Notes under the pieces: generated by a model | What the model saw: the letters and a program-made list of their open reading frames with translations, nothing else | The model's database searches: none | Told to the model about the DNA's origin: nothing | Source: Croceicoccus ponticola | GTDB taxonomy: Bacteria > Pseudomonadota > Alphaproteobacteria > Sphingomonadales > Sphingomonadaceae | Direction: 5' to 3' | DNA: 64,000 nt | Assembly: GCF_004004515.1 (NCBI RefSeq) | Contig: NZ_RXOL01000006.1 | Coordinates: forward strand, 62,001 to 126,000 | Program-made: the position numbers and the translations under genes | In this document: in pieces, positions 30,578 to 39,702 of the stretch | Layout: each line of letters starts with the position of its first letter | Numbering within the stretch: position 1 is the stretch's first letter

Positions 30578-32197
30578 ATGCGGCGCTTCCTGACCATGTC
30601 CGTCGCGGCGCTTGCCGGCGGCGGGCTGGCCATGCCCGCCACGGCGCAGGATTTCGTGCGAACGATCGTGGACGCTTCTGTCGCAGAGCATGTGTCGGTC
30701 ACCGTCTATCGCGATCCGAACCGCGGCAACGGCGCGATGAACCTCGATTGGCTCAACGGTTTCGCGCTGGTTTCCGAAACGCGGACGGTAACGCTGCCGC
30801 CCGGCGAATCGCGCATTCGTTTCGACGGTGTGGCGGAATCGATGGTGGCGGTCAGCGCGATCGTCACCGGCCTGCCCGAAGGCACGATAGAAAAGAACCG
30901 TAATGCCGAAATCCTGTCGCCCGCCGCGCTGGTCGACGGCACGCTGGGCAACCGCGTCACTATCACGCGGACCAATCCGGCAACAGGCGCGCAGCAAAGC
31001 GAAAGCGCCATCGTGCGCACCCGCGCCGACGGCGGTCTGGTGCTGCAAACCGCCGAAGGATTCGAGGCGGTGCAGTGCGCCGGCATTCCCGAAAAACTGA
31101 CCTTCGACCGTGTGCCGGACGGGCTGTCCGCCAACCCTGTCTATACCGTCGACACCCGCAGCGCGCAGGGCGGGACATATACCGTCCGGCTGACCTACCT
31201 CGCTTCCGGCTTTGATTGGAGCGCGCATTACGTCGCGACTTTCGCCAAGGCGGGGCTGGCCCGCAAGCGCACGCTGGACCTGACCGCGTGGCTGACCGTC
31301 GCCAACGCCAACGGACAGGGGTTCGCCGATGCCGAATTGCTGGCGGTCGCGGGCAAGCTGGAGATCACCAGCGACTATCGCGGCATGTCGCAACCGCCAC
31401 GGGGCGAGCCGCTGCGCCTGACCTGTTATCCGCTGGGCAGCACTTCGGACGGCATTCCCGAAGGGATGTTGGGCGCGCCGCCGCCGCCCGCGCCGCCGCC
31501 CGTCATGATGTCGGACGAAATCATCGTGACCGGCGCGCGCAAGATGGAAGCCGTATCGGATCAGGCGATGGCCCCGGTCATGGCGGTGGAAGAGGCGCTG
31601 GGCGATCTCAAGCTTTATCGCGTGCCGATGACGGTCAACGTCGCGGCCAAGGCGCAGAAGCAAGTCGCCTTCCTTCACCTGGACGCGGTCGAAGGGCAAT
31701 TGGTCCACCGCGCCGATTGTTCGCCGGACCGGGGGGTGCGCGCCATGCTCGCCGATGTCGTGATGCGCAGTCGCAATCTTGAAAAATATGGCCTCGGTCG
31801 CGCGCTTCCTGCGGGCGGGGTCACCGTGTTCGAACCCAGCGCCTACGGCCCGCTGTTGCTGTCCGAGGATGAGGTGGACGATTACGCCATCGGGCAGGAG
31901 TTGGAAATCGGCATTTCCCCGACCTCGCAAGTGAAGGTTTCCTGTGCGCTGACCCCACGCGAAAACCCACACGATTTCAACCTGCACGATGGGAAGGCGC
32001 ACGCCATGCAGGCGACCATCGCCAACGGATCACGCGAAGAAGTCGAAGTCGAAGTCCGCATCGGCAACCCCGCCCAATGGGAATTGCGCTATGTATCGCG
32101 CAAGGTTGCGATGCAAGACGGCTTTCAGATCATCCGCCTTCGCGTATCGGCGGGCAAGGAGAGCAAGCTGACGTGGAGCGTCCGGCGGCAGAGTTAG
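30578..32197 (+). CDS. DUF4139 domain exported protein (second of pair) with TonB-box-like insert
   Basis: A 539-residue paralogue of the preceding protein: signal peptide ending MPATAQD, SVTVYRDPNRGNGAMNLDWLNGFALV, the LTYLASGFDWSAHYVATF core and a C-terminal QDGFQIIRLRVSAGKESKLTWSVRR. Unlike its neighbour, after the proline-rich run it carries SDEIIVTGARKME at about residues 312-324, which is like the TonB box seen in TonB-dependent receptors. I start at the ATG at 30578; an ATG at 30536 inside the previous gene is also in frame. The pair is likely one operon with a recent duplication. Function unknown. Confidence 0.82.
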   Translation: MRRFLTMSVAALAGGGLAMPATAQDFVRTIVDASVAEHVSVTVYRDPNRGNGAMNLDWLNGFALVSETRTVTLPPGESRIRFDGVAESMVAVSAIVTGLPEGTIEKNRNAEILSPAALVDGTLGNRVTITRTNPATGAQQSESAIVRTRADGGLVLQTAEGFEAVQCAGIPEKLTFDRVPDGLSANPVYTVDTRSAQGGTYTVRLTYLASGFDWSAHYVATFAKAGLARKRTLDLTAWLTVANANGQGFADAELLAVAGKLEITSDYRGMSQPPRGEPLRLTCYPLGSTSDGIPEGMLGAPPPPAPPPVMMSDEIIVTGARKMEAVSDQAMAPVMAVEEALGDLKLYRVPMTVNVAAKAQKQVAFLHLDAVEGQLVHRADCSPDRGVRAMLADVVMRSRNLEKYGLGRALPAGGVTVFEPSAYGPLLLSEDEVDDYAIGQELEIGISPTSQVKVSCALTPRENPHDFNLHDGKAHAMQATIANGSREEVEVEVRIGNPAQWELRYVSRKVAMQDGFQIIRLRVSAGKESKLTWSVRRQS

Positions 32198-32228
32198 CCC
32201 CGCCCTATCCCAGCCTGCCCTGCCTGCA

Positions 32229-32690
32229 TTATTGGACCGGGATCGCGGGCGATTTCTTGATATCTTCGAGCACCACGATCGATTTCACGTCCCGCACGCC
32301 CGGGATGCGGACCAGCGTTTTCAACGTGATCTGCGACAAATGCTCGATGTCGCGGGCAAGCACATGCAGCAGGTAATCCATCTCTCCCGTCACGGCGTGG
32401 CATGCGATCACATAGGGGTTGCCCTTGATCTCGTTTTCGAAGCGATCGATGATTTCGTCGCTGTGCGCCTGCAGGTTGATGGTGATGTACGCGTCGAGCG
32501 GAAAGCCCAGCTTGCGGGCGTCGAGCCGGGGCGAATAGCCGGCGATCACGCCATCCTCCTCCAGCTTTTTCAACCGCCGGCTCACCGGCGTCGCCGAAAG
32601 GGAAACCCGTTCGGCAATCTGCGCTACGGTCATCCGGGCGTCTTCCTGCAAGGCGGCGATGATCCGGCGGTCGAAATGATCGAGGGACAT
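32229..32690 (-). CDS. Lrp/AsnC family transcriptional regulator
   Basis: A 153-residue regulator: N-terminal helix-turn-helix (DHFDRRIIAALQEDARMTVAQIAERVSLSATPVSRRLKKLEEDGVI) and C-terminal RAM domain (about 70-150) ending in RIPGVRDVKSIVVLEDIKKSPAIPV. It is divergent from phhA-hppD, and this gene arrangement (an Lrp-type regulator controlling phenylalanine catabolism, as PhhR or BkdR-like examples) suggests it responds to an aromatic amino acid. The ligand is inferred from the neighbours. Confidence 0.93.
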   Translation of the reverse strand: MSLDHFDRRIIAALQEDARMTVAQIAERVSLSATPVSRRLKKLEEDGVIAGYSPRLDARKLGFPLDAYITINLQAHSDEIIDRFENEIKGNPYVIACHAVTGEMDYLLHVLARDIEHLSQITLKTLVRIPGVRDVKSIVVLEDIKKSPAIPVQ

Positions 32691-32720
32691 GAAAACACTC
32701 TCTTAGGTCAAAATCGTGGT

Positions 32721-32739
32721 GGAAAGACGCGTACTTTCC
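32721..32739. promoter_or_regulatory. Candidate operator in the Lrp/phhA divergent region
   Basis: GGAAAG (32721-32726) and CTTTCC (32734-32739) form a perfect 6-bp dyad with 7-bp spacing between the divergent Lrp and phhA starts. An AT-rich tract (32760-32772) and a repeated GCACGA (about 32750 and 32759) follow. Lrp proteins prefer such dyads in AT-rich DNA, so this is a candidate site for the neighbouring regulator. Confidence 0.4.
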
Positions 32740-32795
32740 GATAATCGAGCACGAATTAGCACGATATTTTTTCCAAGACGATGGTATTATGCATC

Positions 32796-33668
32796 ATGAG
32801 CGAAAAGCCTGCATCAGCCAACAGCAACAGCGCGCTTCGCGGCGATTATGCGCAGGCCGGGCGCGATTATTCCGTCCCACAGGATTGGGACGCCTATACC
32901 CCGCAGATGCACGATCGCTGGCGAAGGCTTTATGCGCGCCAAAGCGAACTGGCCGAGCTTTACGCGTCGCCCGAATTTCTCGACGGTCTGCACCGGCTCG
33001 ATTGTTCCTACGGCGTGCCCCGGTTCGAATATGCGAACAGCGTTTTGGGCAAAGCGACGGGCTGGCAGCTTGTCGCCGTCCCGGGTTTCATCCCCGACGA
33101 GGTGTTTTTCGATCATCTTGCCCATCGGCGTTTCCCGGTCACTCGCTGGATCCGCGAAGAACACGAAATGGACTATCTGGTCGAACCGGACATGTTCCAC
33201 GACTTCTTCGGCCATGTACCGATGCTGCTGAACCCCCATATCGCCGACTTCCTCGAACTTTACGGCAAGGCGGGGGAGCGCGCCATTGCAATGAATGCCC
33301 TGCCGATGCTGGCGCGGATCTACTGGTACACAATCGAATTCGGGCTGATCGCGACGCCCAAGGGGTTGAAGGCATTCGGCGCGGGCATCGTGTCCAGCGC
33401 GGGCGAACTGGTTCATTCGATCACCGCCCCAGATGTCCTGCGGCTGCCGTTCGATCCGGTGCGGATCATGAACACCGCGTACCGGATCGACGATTTCCAG
33501 CCGAACTACTTCGTGCTCGACAGTCTCGAACAATTGCTCACCGAACTCGTGGCCCTCGATTTCGGGCCGATCTACGAAACATGGCGCGACAAGGAGCCGA
33601 TACCGGCCGGCACCTTGCTGCAGGGCGAGACGCCCTGGCGCGGAAAGCTGGCGGAGAAAGCACTATGA
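32796..33668 (+). CDS. phhA: Phenylalanine 4-monooxygenase
   Basis: A 290-residue monomeric bacterial phenylalanine hydroxylase converting phenylalanine to tyrosine with a pterin cofactor. The ferrous iron ligands are H135, H140 ([14 protein letters not shown]) and E181 (WYTIEFGL). No regulatory ACT domain is present, as usual in bacteria. I begin at the ATG at 32796 ([10 protein letters not shown]); an ATG at 32781 is also in frame and neither has a clear Shine-Dalgarno. The stop overlaps the hppD start by 4 bases. The tyrosine produced is further transaminated (not encoded here) and passed to HppD. Confidence 0.94.
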   Translation: MSEKPASANSNSALRGDYAQAGRDYSVPQDWDAYTPQMHDRWRRLYARQSELAELYASPEFLDGLHRLDCSYGVPRFEYANSVLGKATGWQLVAVPGFIPDEVFFDHLAHRRFPVTRWIREEHEMDYLVEPDMFHDFFGHVPMLLNPHIADFLELYGKAGERAIAMNALPMLARIYWYTIEFGLIATPKGLKAFGAGIVSSAGELVHSITAPDVLRLPFDPVRIMNTAYRIDDFQPNYFVLDSLEQLLTELVALDFGPIYETWRDKEPIPAGTLLQGETPWRGKLAEKAL

Positions 33669-34759
33669 CCGACCTGTTCGAAAACCCGATCGGCCTCGAC
33701 GGCTTCGAATTCGTCGAATTCTCGGCCCCCGAAAAGGGCGTGCTGGAACCCGTTTTCACCGCGATGGGATTCACCCGCGTCGCACGGCACCGGTCGAAGG
33801 ATGTCGAATTGTGGCGGCAGGGCGACATCAACCTCGTCACCAACTACGAACCGAAAAGCGCCGCATGGTATTTCAGCCGCGAACACGGGCCCAGCGCCTG
33901 CGGCATGGGGTTCCGGGTGAAGGACGCGGCAAAGGCCTATGCCGAACTGCTGGAACGCGGGGCCGAACCGGTCGCGACGCACACCGGCCCGATGGAACTG
34001 CATATCCCCGCAATCCGCGGCATCGGCAACGCCATCATCTACCTGACCGATCGCTATGACGACGGCAGCGATGCGCTTTCGATCTACGACATCGATTTCG
34101 AATATCTGCCCGGCGTCGCGAAACGACCCGAAGGCGCGGGGCTGGCCCGGATCGACCACCTGACCCACAACGTCTACGGCGGGCGGATGGCTTATTGGGC
34201 CGATTATTACGAAACGCTGTTCAATTTCCGCGAAATCCGGTTCTTCGACATCAAGGGCGAATATACCGGCCTGACCAGCAAGGCGCTGACCGCGCCCGAC
34301 GGCAAGATCCGCATCCCGCTGAACGAAGAAGGCAAATCGGGCGGCGGCCAGATCGACGAATTCCTGCGCGCCTATAACGGCGAAGGCATCCAGCACATCG
34401 CCTTTATCTGCGACGATCTCCTCTCCACTTGGGACAAGCTGAAGGCCACCGGCGTGCCGTTCATGACCGCCCCGCCCGAAACCTATTACGAAATGCTCGA
34501 TGAACGCCTGCCCGGGCATGGCGAGCCGGTGGGCGAGCTGAAGACGCGCGGCATCCTGCTCGACGGCACGACCGAAGGCGGCTCGCCGCGCCTGCTGCTC
34601 CAGATATTCGCCACGGCAACGGTCGGACCGGTGTTTTTCGAATTCATCCAGCGCCGCGGCGACGAAGGGTTCGGCGAAGGCAACTTCAAGGCGCTGTTCG
34701 AAAGCATGGAACGCGACCAGCTGCGTCGCGGCACGTTGTCTGTAGAAGAGCTGGCCTGA
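33665..34759 (+). CDS. hppD: 4-hydroxyphenylpyruvate dioxygenase
   Basis: A 364-residue vicinal-oxygen-chelate enzyme converting 4-hydroxyphenylpyruvate to homogentisate. Iron ligands match the family: H165 in [12 protein letters not shown]244 in [11 protein letters not shown] and E326 in FFEFIQRR. The C-terminal helix region [22 protein letters not shown] is complete. It overlaps phhA (ATGA). Downstream there is no homogentisate dioxygenase in the window; homogentisate could feed catabolism elsewhere, or pyomelanin. Confidence 0.96.
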   Translation: MTDLFENPIGLDGFEFVEFSAPEKGVLEPVFTAMGFTRVARHRSKDVELWRQGDINLVTNYEPKSAAWYFSREHGPSACGMGFRVKDAAKAYAELLERGAEPVATHTGPMELHIPAIRGIGNAIIYLTDRYDDGSDALSIYDIDFEYLPGVAKRPEGAGLARIDHLTHNVYGGRMAYWADYYETLFNFREIRFFDIKGEYTGLTSKALTAPDGKIRIPLNEEGKSGGGQIDEFLRAYNGEGIQHIAFICDDLLSTWDKLKATGVPFMTAPPETYYEMLDERLPGHGEPVGELKTRGILLDGTTEGGSPRLLLQIFATATVGPVFFEFIQRRGDEGFGEGNFKALFESMERDQLRRGTLSVEELA

Positions 34760-34950
34760 CAGCGGGCGCACCGACCAAAGGGGGATTTTCCGGCACGCCC
34801 TGCGACACGATGATGCGATAGTGTCATTTGACGCAGGTGCGCCGGAACTCCTAAGGCCGCGCCTCGTTCAGGGGCACGACAGCCCTGCAAATCCTTTGGA
34901 GAAGCCAGATCCTTTCCGTTCTCGACGTCGTTTCCATCCTTCAGGACGAA

Positions 34951-35796
34951 TTGCAGTCCATGGGCACCAGCCTGGTCAAGGCCTTGCCCAATTTCGCGAT
35001 AGCCATCCTTGTCCTGTTCCTGACATGGATCATCGCCCGGTACACCACCCGTATTGCCGACGCGGTCACAGGCCGCACGCAATTGCGCAGCAGCCTGAGG
35101 GCGCTGGTCGAAACGCTGGTAAAGCTGACGATATGGGTCATCGGCATCATGGTTGCCGCCACGATCATCCTGCCGGGGCTGGAACCGGGCGGATTGATCG
35201 CCGGGCTGGGCATCGGCACGCTTGCCATCGGGTTTGCGTTTCAGGACATATTCGAAAACTTCCTCGCCGGCGTGCTCATCATGTTACGCGACAAGATGGA
35301 AATCGGCGACGCGATCGAAGTCGAAGGCATCGTCGGCGTGGTCGAGCACATCACCTTGCGCGAAACGCACATACGCCAGTTCACAGGGGAACTGACCGTC
35401 TGCCCCAATTCCATGCTGTTCAAGAACCCGGTCAAGATCATGACCGAGCAGCCCATCCGCCGTTGGGAAATCACTGTCGGCGTCGCCTATGACACCGATC
35501 TCGATCATGCGGCCGAAGTCATGCGTCGCGCGATCGGCGACATGGAAGATTTCGCCGCCGACCAGCCGCTCGACATTTACGTCAAGGAATTCGGGGCTAG
35601 TTCGGTGGACTTCATGATCCGTTGGTGGTCCGGGTCGATGCCGCGCGACATGTTCGCGGTGCGTGACGACATTTTCCGGCGGATCAAGCGCGCGCTTGAC
35701 GATGCGGATATCGAGATACCGTTCCCCTATATCACGCACACGTTCAAGGAACCGATCCCGTTGGCCGCACCGCGCAAGGGCGGCGACGCATCCTGA
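34951..35796 (+). CDS. MscS-family small-conductance mechanosensitive channel
   Basis: A 281-residue channel protein. Three membrane segments (about 12-32, 50-78, 85-110) with the pore-lining helix showing the Gly/Ala pattern GGLIAGLGIGTLAIGFAFQDIFENFLAG, then the MscS beta domain (IGDAIEVEGIVGVVEHITLRETHIR...FTGELTVCPNSMLFKNPV) and the alpha/beta tail. The annotated start is a TTG at 34951; the first ATG is at 34960, and the frame is open for about 30 codons upstream (…QILWRSQILSVLDVVSILQDE), so the true start may lie earlier. It is tail-to-tail with the SulP gene, 13 bp apart. Confidence 0.9.
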   Translation: MQSMGTSLVKALPNFAIAILVLFLTWIIARYTTRIADAVTGRTQLRSSLRALVETLVKLTIWVIGIMVAATIILPGLEPGGLIAGLGIGTLAIGFAFQDIFENFLAGVLIMLRDKMEIGDAIEVEGIVGVVEHITLRETHIRQFTGELTVCPNSMLFKNPVKIMTEQPIRRWEITVGVAYDTDLDHAAEVMRRAIGDMEDFAADQPLDIYVKEFGASSVDFMIRWWSGSMPRDMFAVRDDIFRRIKRALDDADIEIPFPYITHTFKEPIPLAAPRKGGDAS

Positions 35797-35809
35797 ATCG
35801 GAACCGTGG

Positions 35810-37567
35810 TCAGATCATGCCGCGGGCCCAATCGGCCGCCTGTACCGGCGGTTCGCTGCCGTCGTCGATCACCAGTTCGGAAAAGGCCCTGTCCTGCGAC
35901 AGGAAGACGCGGCCCGTCAGTTCGTCAAGGAAATGGCTACGCTCCAGCCGGTCCATGACGGGGCCTTTCACTTCGGACAAGTGCAGCCGGATGCCGCCGT
36001 CGCCAAGCCGGTGATTGATCGCCTCGAGGCTTTCGAGCGCAGAGGCGTCGATGGCGTTCACCGCGCTGCACATGAGGATGACGTGGCGCAGCTCAGGGCG
36101 TTCGGCGACGCGCTCCAGCACGTATTCCTCAAGCCAGCGGGCATTGAGATAGGACAGGTTTTCGTCGATGCGGATCGACAGGACGTGCGGGACGGTCAGT
36201 ACCTTGTGCCGATCGACATTACGAAAATGCTGCGTTTCGGGCACCCGCCCGACAATGGCGGCATGGGGCCGCGATGCGCGCCACAGATAAAGCAGCAAAC
36301 CGACCAGCACGCCCGCTATGACGCCGGTTTCGACACCTTTGACCAACGTCACGCCGATGGTGACGACATGGGCGGACAAATCGGCCCTTGAATAGATCCA
36401 CAGCCGCTTCGGCGTCTTCAGATCGACAAGGCTGAGAACCGCAACAATGATCGTGGCGGCCAGCGTAGCGATGGGCAGGTTGAACAGCAACGGCGTCAGG
36501 AACAGCGAGGCGAGCGCGATGCCCACCGCGGTAAAGGCGCCTGCCGCCGGGGTCTGCGCGCCTGCGTCGAAGTTCACCACCGAGCGCGCGAACCCGCCCG
36601 TCACCGGATATCCACCCGAAATGGCGCTGGCGATATTGGCCGCGCCAAGGCCGATCAGTTCCTGATCCGGCGAAATCCGCTGGCGGCGTTTGGCGGCAAG
36701 GGTCTGCGCGACCGACACGCTTTCGACGAAACCGATGACCGAAATAAGCAGCGCGGGCACCCACAATTGCGCGATCAGGCCGGTATCGAACGACGGCAAT
36801 GCGAACGGCGGCAGCCCCTCCGGCACTGCGCCGACCAGTTTCACGCCCTTTGCCGCGAGGTCTAGGCCGAGCACCAGCAGGATCGTCACAGCCACGGCGA
36901 CGACCGGCCCCGCCTTTGCCGTCATGTCGGCGGCGCGCGGTTTCAGGCCGAACCGGACCAGCAAGGGCTTCAACCCTTTGCGCACCCAGAACAGGAACAG
37001 CGTCGCGCCCGTGCCCAGTGCGAGCGTCCACGGATTGGTATCGGGCAGATCGCGGGCCAGGTTGCCCAGCATGTCGGGCCAGTTGTCGCCCCCTGCCTTC
37101 ACGCCAAGGATGTGTTTCAACTGGCTGGTTGCGATCAACAGGCCGCTGGCGGTGATGAAGCCGGAAATCACCGGATGCGACAGGAGGTTGGCAAGGAAAC
37201 CCAACCGCAGCAGGCCCAGTATCGCCAGCATCACGCCCGACAATGCGGCCAGCGTGATCGCGGCGGTCAGATATTCGGGCGACCCCTGCGCCGCGACCGC
37301 ACCCGCCGCGCTGGCCGTCATCAACGACACCACCGCGACCGGCCCCACCGCCAGCGTCCGGCTGGTCCCGAACACGGCATAGGCGACCAGCGGTAGGATC
37401 GAGGCGTAGAGCCCGACGACCGGCGGCAACCCGGCTAGCAGCGCATAGGCAAGGCTTTGCGGGATCAGCATGATGGTGACGATGATCGCCGCCATCATGT
37501 CGCTGGAAAGTTTGTCGCCGTCGTATCGGCGGCCCCAGTCGAGGATCGGGAAGTAGCGGGCGAGCAT
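35810..37567 (-). CDS. SulP-family sulfate permease with STAS domain
   Basis: A 585-residue inner-membrane anion transporter. The SulP signature near the N-terminus, MLIPQSLAYALLAGLPPVVGLYASILPLVAY, is followed by about 12 membrane segments, with the conserved region SPDQELIGLGAANIASAISGGYPVTGGFARSVVN. The C-terminal STAS domain spans about 450-570 (VLSIRIDENLSYLNARWLEEYVL ... AVNAIDASALESLEAI). It follows the sulfide:quinone oxidoreductase by 19 bases on the same strand, so in this context it may export or import sulfate, sulfite or thiosulfate made by the operon. Confidence 0.93.
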   Translation of the reverse strand: MLARYFPILDWGRRYDGDKLSSDMMAAIIVTIMLIPQSLAYALLAGLPPVVGLYASILPLVAYAVFGTSRTLAVGPVAVVSLMTASAAGAVAAQGSPEYLTAAITLAALSGVMLAILGLLRLGFLANLLSHPVISGFITASGLLIATSQLKHILGVKAGGDNWPDMLGNLARDLPDTNPWTLALGTGATLFLFWVRKGLKPLLVRFGLKPRAADMTAKAGPVVAVAVTILLVLGLDLAAKGVKLVGAVPEGLPPFALPSFDTGLIAQLWVPALLISVIGFVESVSVAQTLAAKRRQRISPDQELIGLGAANIASAISGGYPVTGGFARSVVNFDAGAQTPAAGAFTAVGIALASLFLTPLLFNLPIATLAATIIVAVLSLVDLKTPKRLWIYSRADLSAHVVTIGVTLVKGVETGVIAGVLVGLLLYLWRASRPHAAIVGRVPETQHFRNVDRHKVLTVPHVLSIRIDENLSYLNARWLEEYVLERVAERPELRHVILMCSAVNAIDASALESLEAINHRLGDGGIRLHLSEVKGPVMDRLERSHFLDELTGRVFLSQDRAFSELVIDDGSEPPVQAADWARGMI

Positions 37568-37586
37568 GGTGCCTTCGCGCCCGATC

Positions 37587-38816
37587 TCAGGCCGCGGCCG
37601 GAGTGTCGGGATGCACCATCCATTCGTGGCCCTTGAGCATCCCGTTCCAGTAGACCCACGGCAGCACTTCGGTTTTCAGCAACCAAGACAGGCGGCGCGG
37701 ACGGGTGCCGTCGATGATCCACGTCGGGAACGTTGGCAGCAATTTGCCGCCATACCCGAATTCGGCGAGGACGACCTTGCCCTTTTCCACCGTCAGCGGG
37801 CACGAACCGTACCCGTCATAGGCGGCGACCGGCTCTCCTCCCCCCCAGACCGACAGCGCATTGACCGCCACGATCGGGGCCTGTTTGCGCACGGCGGCGG
37901 CGGTTTTCGCGTTGCCCATCGACCCTGCATCACCCAGCGCGAACACGTTGGGATAGCGTTTGTGCCGCATGGTGAAATCGTCGACTTCGGCAAAGCCTGT
38001 CGGCCCGGCAAGCGCGCTATCGCGCAGGAAATCGGGCGCGACTTGCGGCGGGACGACGTGGATCATGTCAAAATCGCGCGTGACATCGCCGGTTTCGGTT
38101 TTGAACGTCGCCTGCTTCGCCTGCCCGTCCACCGCGACAAGGGTGGAGGTGAAATTCAGCCCGATGCCGTACTTCGCGACATATTCCATCAGCGCCGGGA
38201 CATAAGCGCCCACCCCGAACAGCACTGCCCCCGCATTGTGGAACTGCACGTCGATCTTATCCAGCACGCCCTTGGCCAGCCATTCGTCGCACGACAGGTA
38301 CATCGCCTTTTGCGGCGCTCCCGCGCATTTGATCGGCATCGGCGGCTGAGTGAACAGCGCCGTGCCGGATTTCAGCCCCTGCACCAGTTGCCAGGTATAG
38401 GGCGCAAGATCGTAGCGGTAATTCGACGTCACGCCATTGCGGCCCAGCGTGTCTTCCAATCCCGCGATCTGGCCCCAGTCCAGCTTTATGCCGGGGCACA
38501 CGATCAGCAGGTCATAGGCGACCATGCTTCCATCGGTCAGCACCACGGTGTTGTTGTCGGGATCGAACGATGCGGCCTCCGCCCTCAGCCATGTCACGCC
38601 CTTTGGCATGACGTCGGCCATCGGGCGCGCGGTGAACGGGGCCTTGAACACCCCTGCCCCCACCATGGTCCAGCCCGGCTGGTAGTAATGTTCGGCCTTG
38701 GGCTCGACAATCGCAATGTCCAGCGTGCCGTCGCGTTGCAGCATCGACGATGCCGTCGCGATCCCGGCAGCGCCGCCGCCGACGATCACGATGCTGTGCT
38801 TGTGCTGCGTGCTCAT
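37587..38816 (-). CDS. sqr: Sulfide:quinone oxidoreductase (FAD-dependent)
   Basis: A 409-residue flavoprotein oxidising sulfide and passing electrons to quinone. The FAD site is VIVGGGAAGIATASSM (residues 10-25), and a second binding region is FALGDAGSMGNAKTAAAVRKQ (about 292-312). Redox cysteines are C164 (PIKCAGAP) and C339 (GSCPLTVEKGKVVLAEFGYG), the usual catalytic pair, with a third at C107. The C-terminus has amphipathic aromatic-rich segments (WLLKTEVLPWVYWNGMLKG) for membrane attachment. I begin at the ATG at 38816. The upstream genes encode the persulfide dioxygenase and the two membrane proteins, so it is part of one detoxification operon. Confidence 0.93.
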   Translation of the reverse strand: MSTQHKHSIVIVGGGAAGIATASSMLQRDGTLDIAIVEPKAEHYYQPGWTMVGAGVFKAPFTARPMADVMPKGVTWLRAEAASFDPDNNTVVLTDGSMVAYDLLIVCPGIKLDWGQIAGLEDTLGRNGVTSNYRYDLAPYTWQLVQGLKSGTALFTQPPMPIKCAGAPQKAMYLSCDEWLAKGVLDKIDVQFHNAGAVLFGVGAYVPALMEYVAKYGIGLNFTSTLVAVDGQAKQATFKTETGDVTRDFDMIHVVPPQVAPDFLRDSALAGPTGFAEVDDFTMRHKRYPNVFALGDAGSMGNAKTAAAVRKQAPIVAVNALSVWGGGEPVAAYDGYGSCPLTVEKGKVVLAEFGYGGKLLPTFPTWIIDGTRPRRLSWLLKTEVLPWVYWNGMLKGHEWMVHPDTPAAA

Positions 38817-38842
38817 GCCGATACCCCCGTTCGATTGAACCG

Positions 38843-39259
38843 TTATTGCGCCGGCCGTTCGGTAAGGCGGAAGATCACCATCCCTGCGATCATCGCCGCA
38901 ACGAAAATCGCCGCTCCTGAAAGGTTGTTGGCCAGCGACGCAACCGCCGGGCCGGGGCAAAGGCCGGCAAGGCCCCAGCCGATCCCGAACAGCGCCGCGC
39001 CACCAATCAGGCGTGCATCGATCAGCTTGGTCCCGGGCAGGGAAAACTGATCGCACACAACGGGCTTGTTCATCGCCTTTTGCATGCGCCACGCGATGGC
39101 CATGACGATGACCGCCCCGCCCATGACGAAGGCCATCGTCGGATCCCAGTCACCGAAAATATCGAGAAAGCCGCGCACCCGCGACGGATCCATCATGCCC
39201 GACAAGGCCAGACCGAACCCGAACAGGATGCCGGACAACATCGAAACGAACGCGCGCAT
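38843..39259 (-). CDS. DUF6691/YeeE-YedE type membrane protein (half 2)
   Basis: A 138-residue protein with four hydrophobic segments. FGFGLALSGMMDPSRVRGFLDIFGDWDPTMAFVMGG and GWGLAGLCPGPAVASL are the motifs of the second half of a YeeE/YedE-type transporter; the cysteine in GLCPGPA is the conserved one. The ATG overlaps the preceding gene's stop. Such paired halves are thought to move sulfur species such as thiosulfate or persulfide across the inner membrane. Confidence 0.88.
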   Translation of the reverse strand: MRAFVSMLSGILFGFGLALSGMMDPSRVRGFLDIFGDWDPTMAFVMGGAVIVMAIAWRMQKAMNKPVVCDQFSLPGTKLIDARLIGGAALFGIGWGLAGLCPGPAVASLANNLSGAAIFVAAMIAGMVIFRLTERPAQ

Positions 39260-39702
39260 CACCAGCCTCCTCCGACCGCGTTGACGACCGCGACGGTGAC
39301 CATGCCCGCGGCGATGAAGGTCAGCGTAGCGACGATGGATCGGGGCGATAGTCGGGACATCCCGCATACGCCGTGCCCGCTGGTGCAGCCGCTGCCCAAC
39401 CGTGTGCCGATGCCGGTGATGAGGCCGCCCGCGACGAGCCAGCCCCAGCCCGGCGCGAAATCCGCTTCGATCGGACCGAGCGTAAGCAAATGGAGCACCG
39501 CGCCGAGGATCAGGCCCGCTACGAACAGCGCGGCGATCGGCCACGGCGTGCCGCGCGTCAGGCCCAGCGTGCGCGCCAGCATCCCGCTGACCCCCGCGAT
39601 CCGCCCGTTCCCAAGCAGCATGATCGCTGCGGCAAGCCCGATGAGCACACCGCCGATGAGCCCGTTTACAGGCTGCGCGTCAGGAAAGCCGGGCAACATC
39701 AC
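39259..39702 (-). CDS. YeeE/YedE family membrane protein (half 1)
   Basis: A 147-residue inner-membrane protein with four segments: NGLIGGVLIGLAAAIMLLGNGRIAGVSGML, then IAALFVAGLILGAVL, WGWLVAGGLITGIGTRLGSGCTSGHGVCGMSRLS, and a last helix. The GCTSGHGVCG motif with its two cysteines is the YeeE sulfur-relay signature. The N-terminus MLPGFPDAQPVNG is short. It overlaps both neighbours (4 bases with the metallo-beta-lactamase gene, 1 base with the next half), so the three are translationally coupled. Confidence 0.9.
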   Translation of the reverse strand: MMLPGFPDAQPVNGLIGGVLIGLAAAIMLLGNGRIAGVSGMLARTLGLTRGTPWPIAALFVAGLILGAVLHLLTLGPIEADFAPGWGWLVAGGLITGIGTRLGSGCTSGHGVCGMSRLSPRSIVATLTFIAAGMVTVAVVNAVGGGW

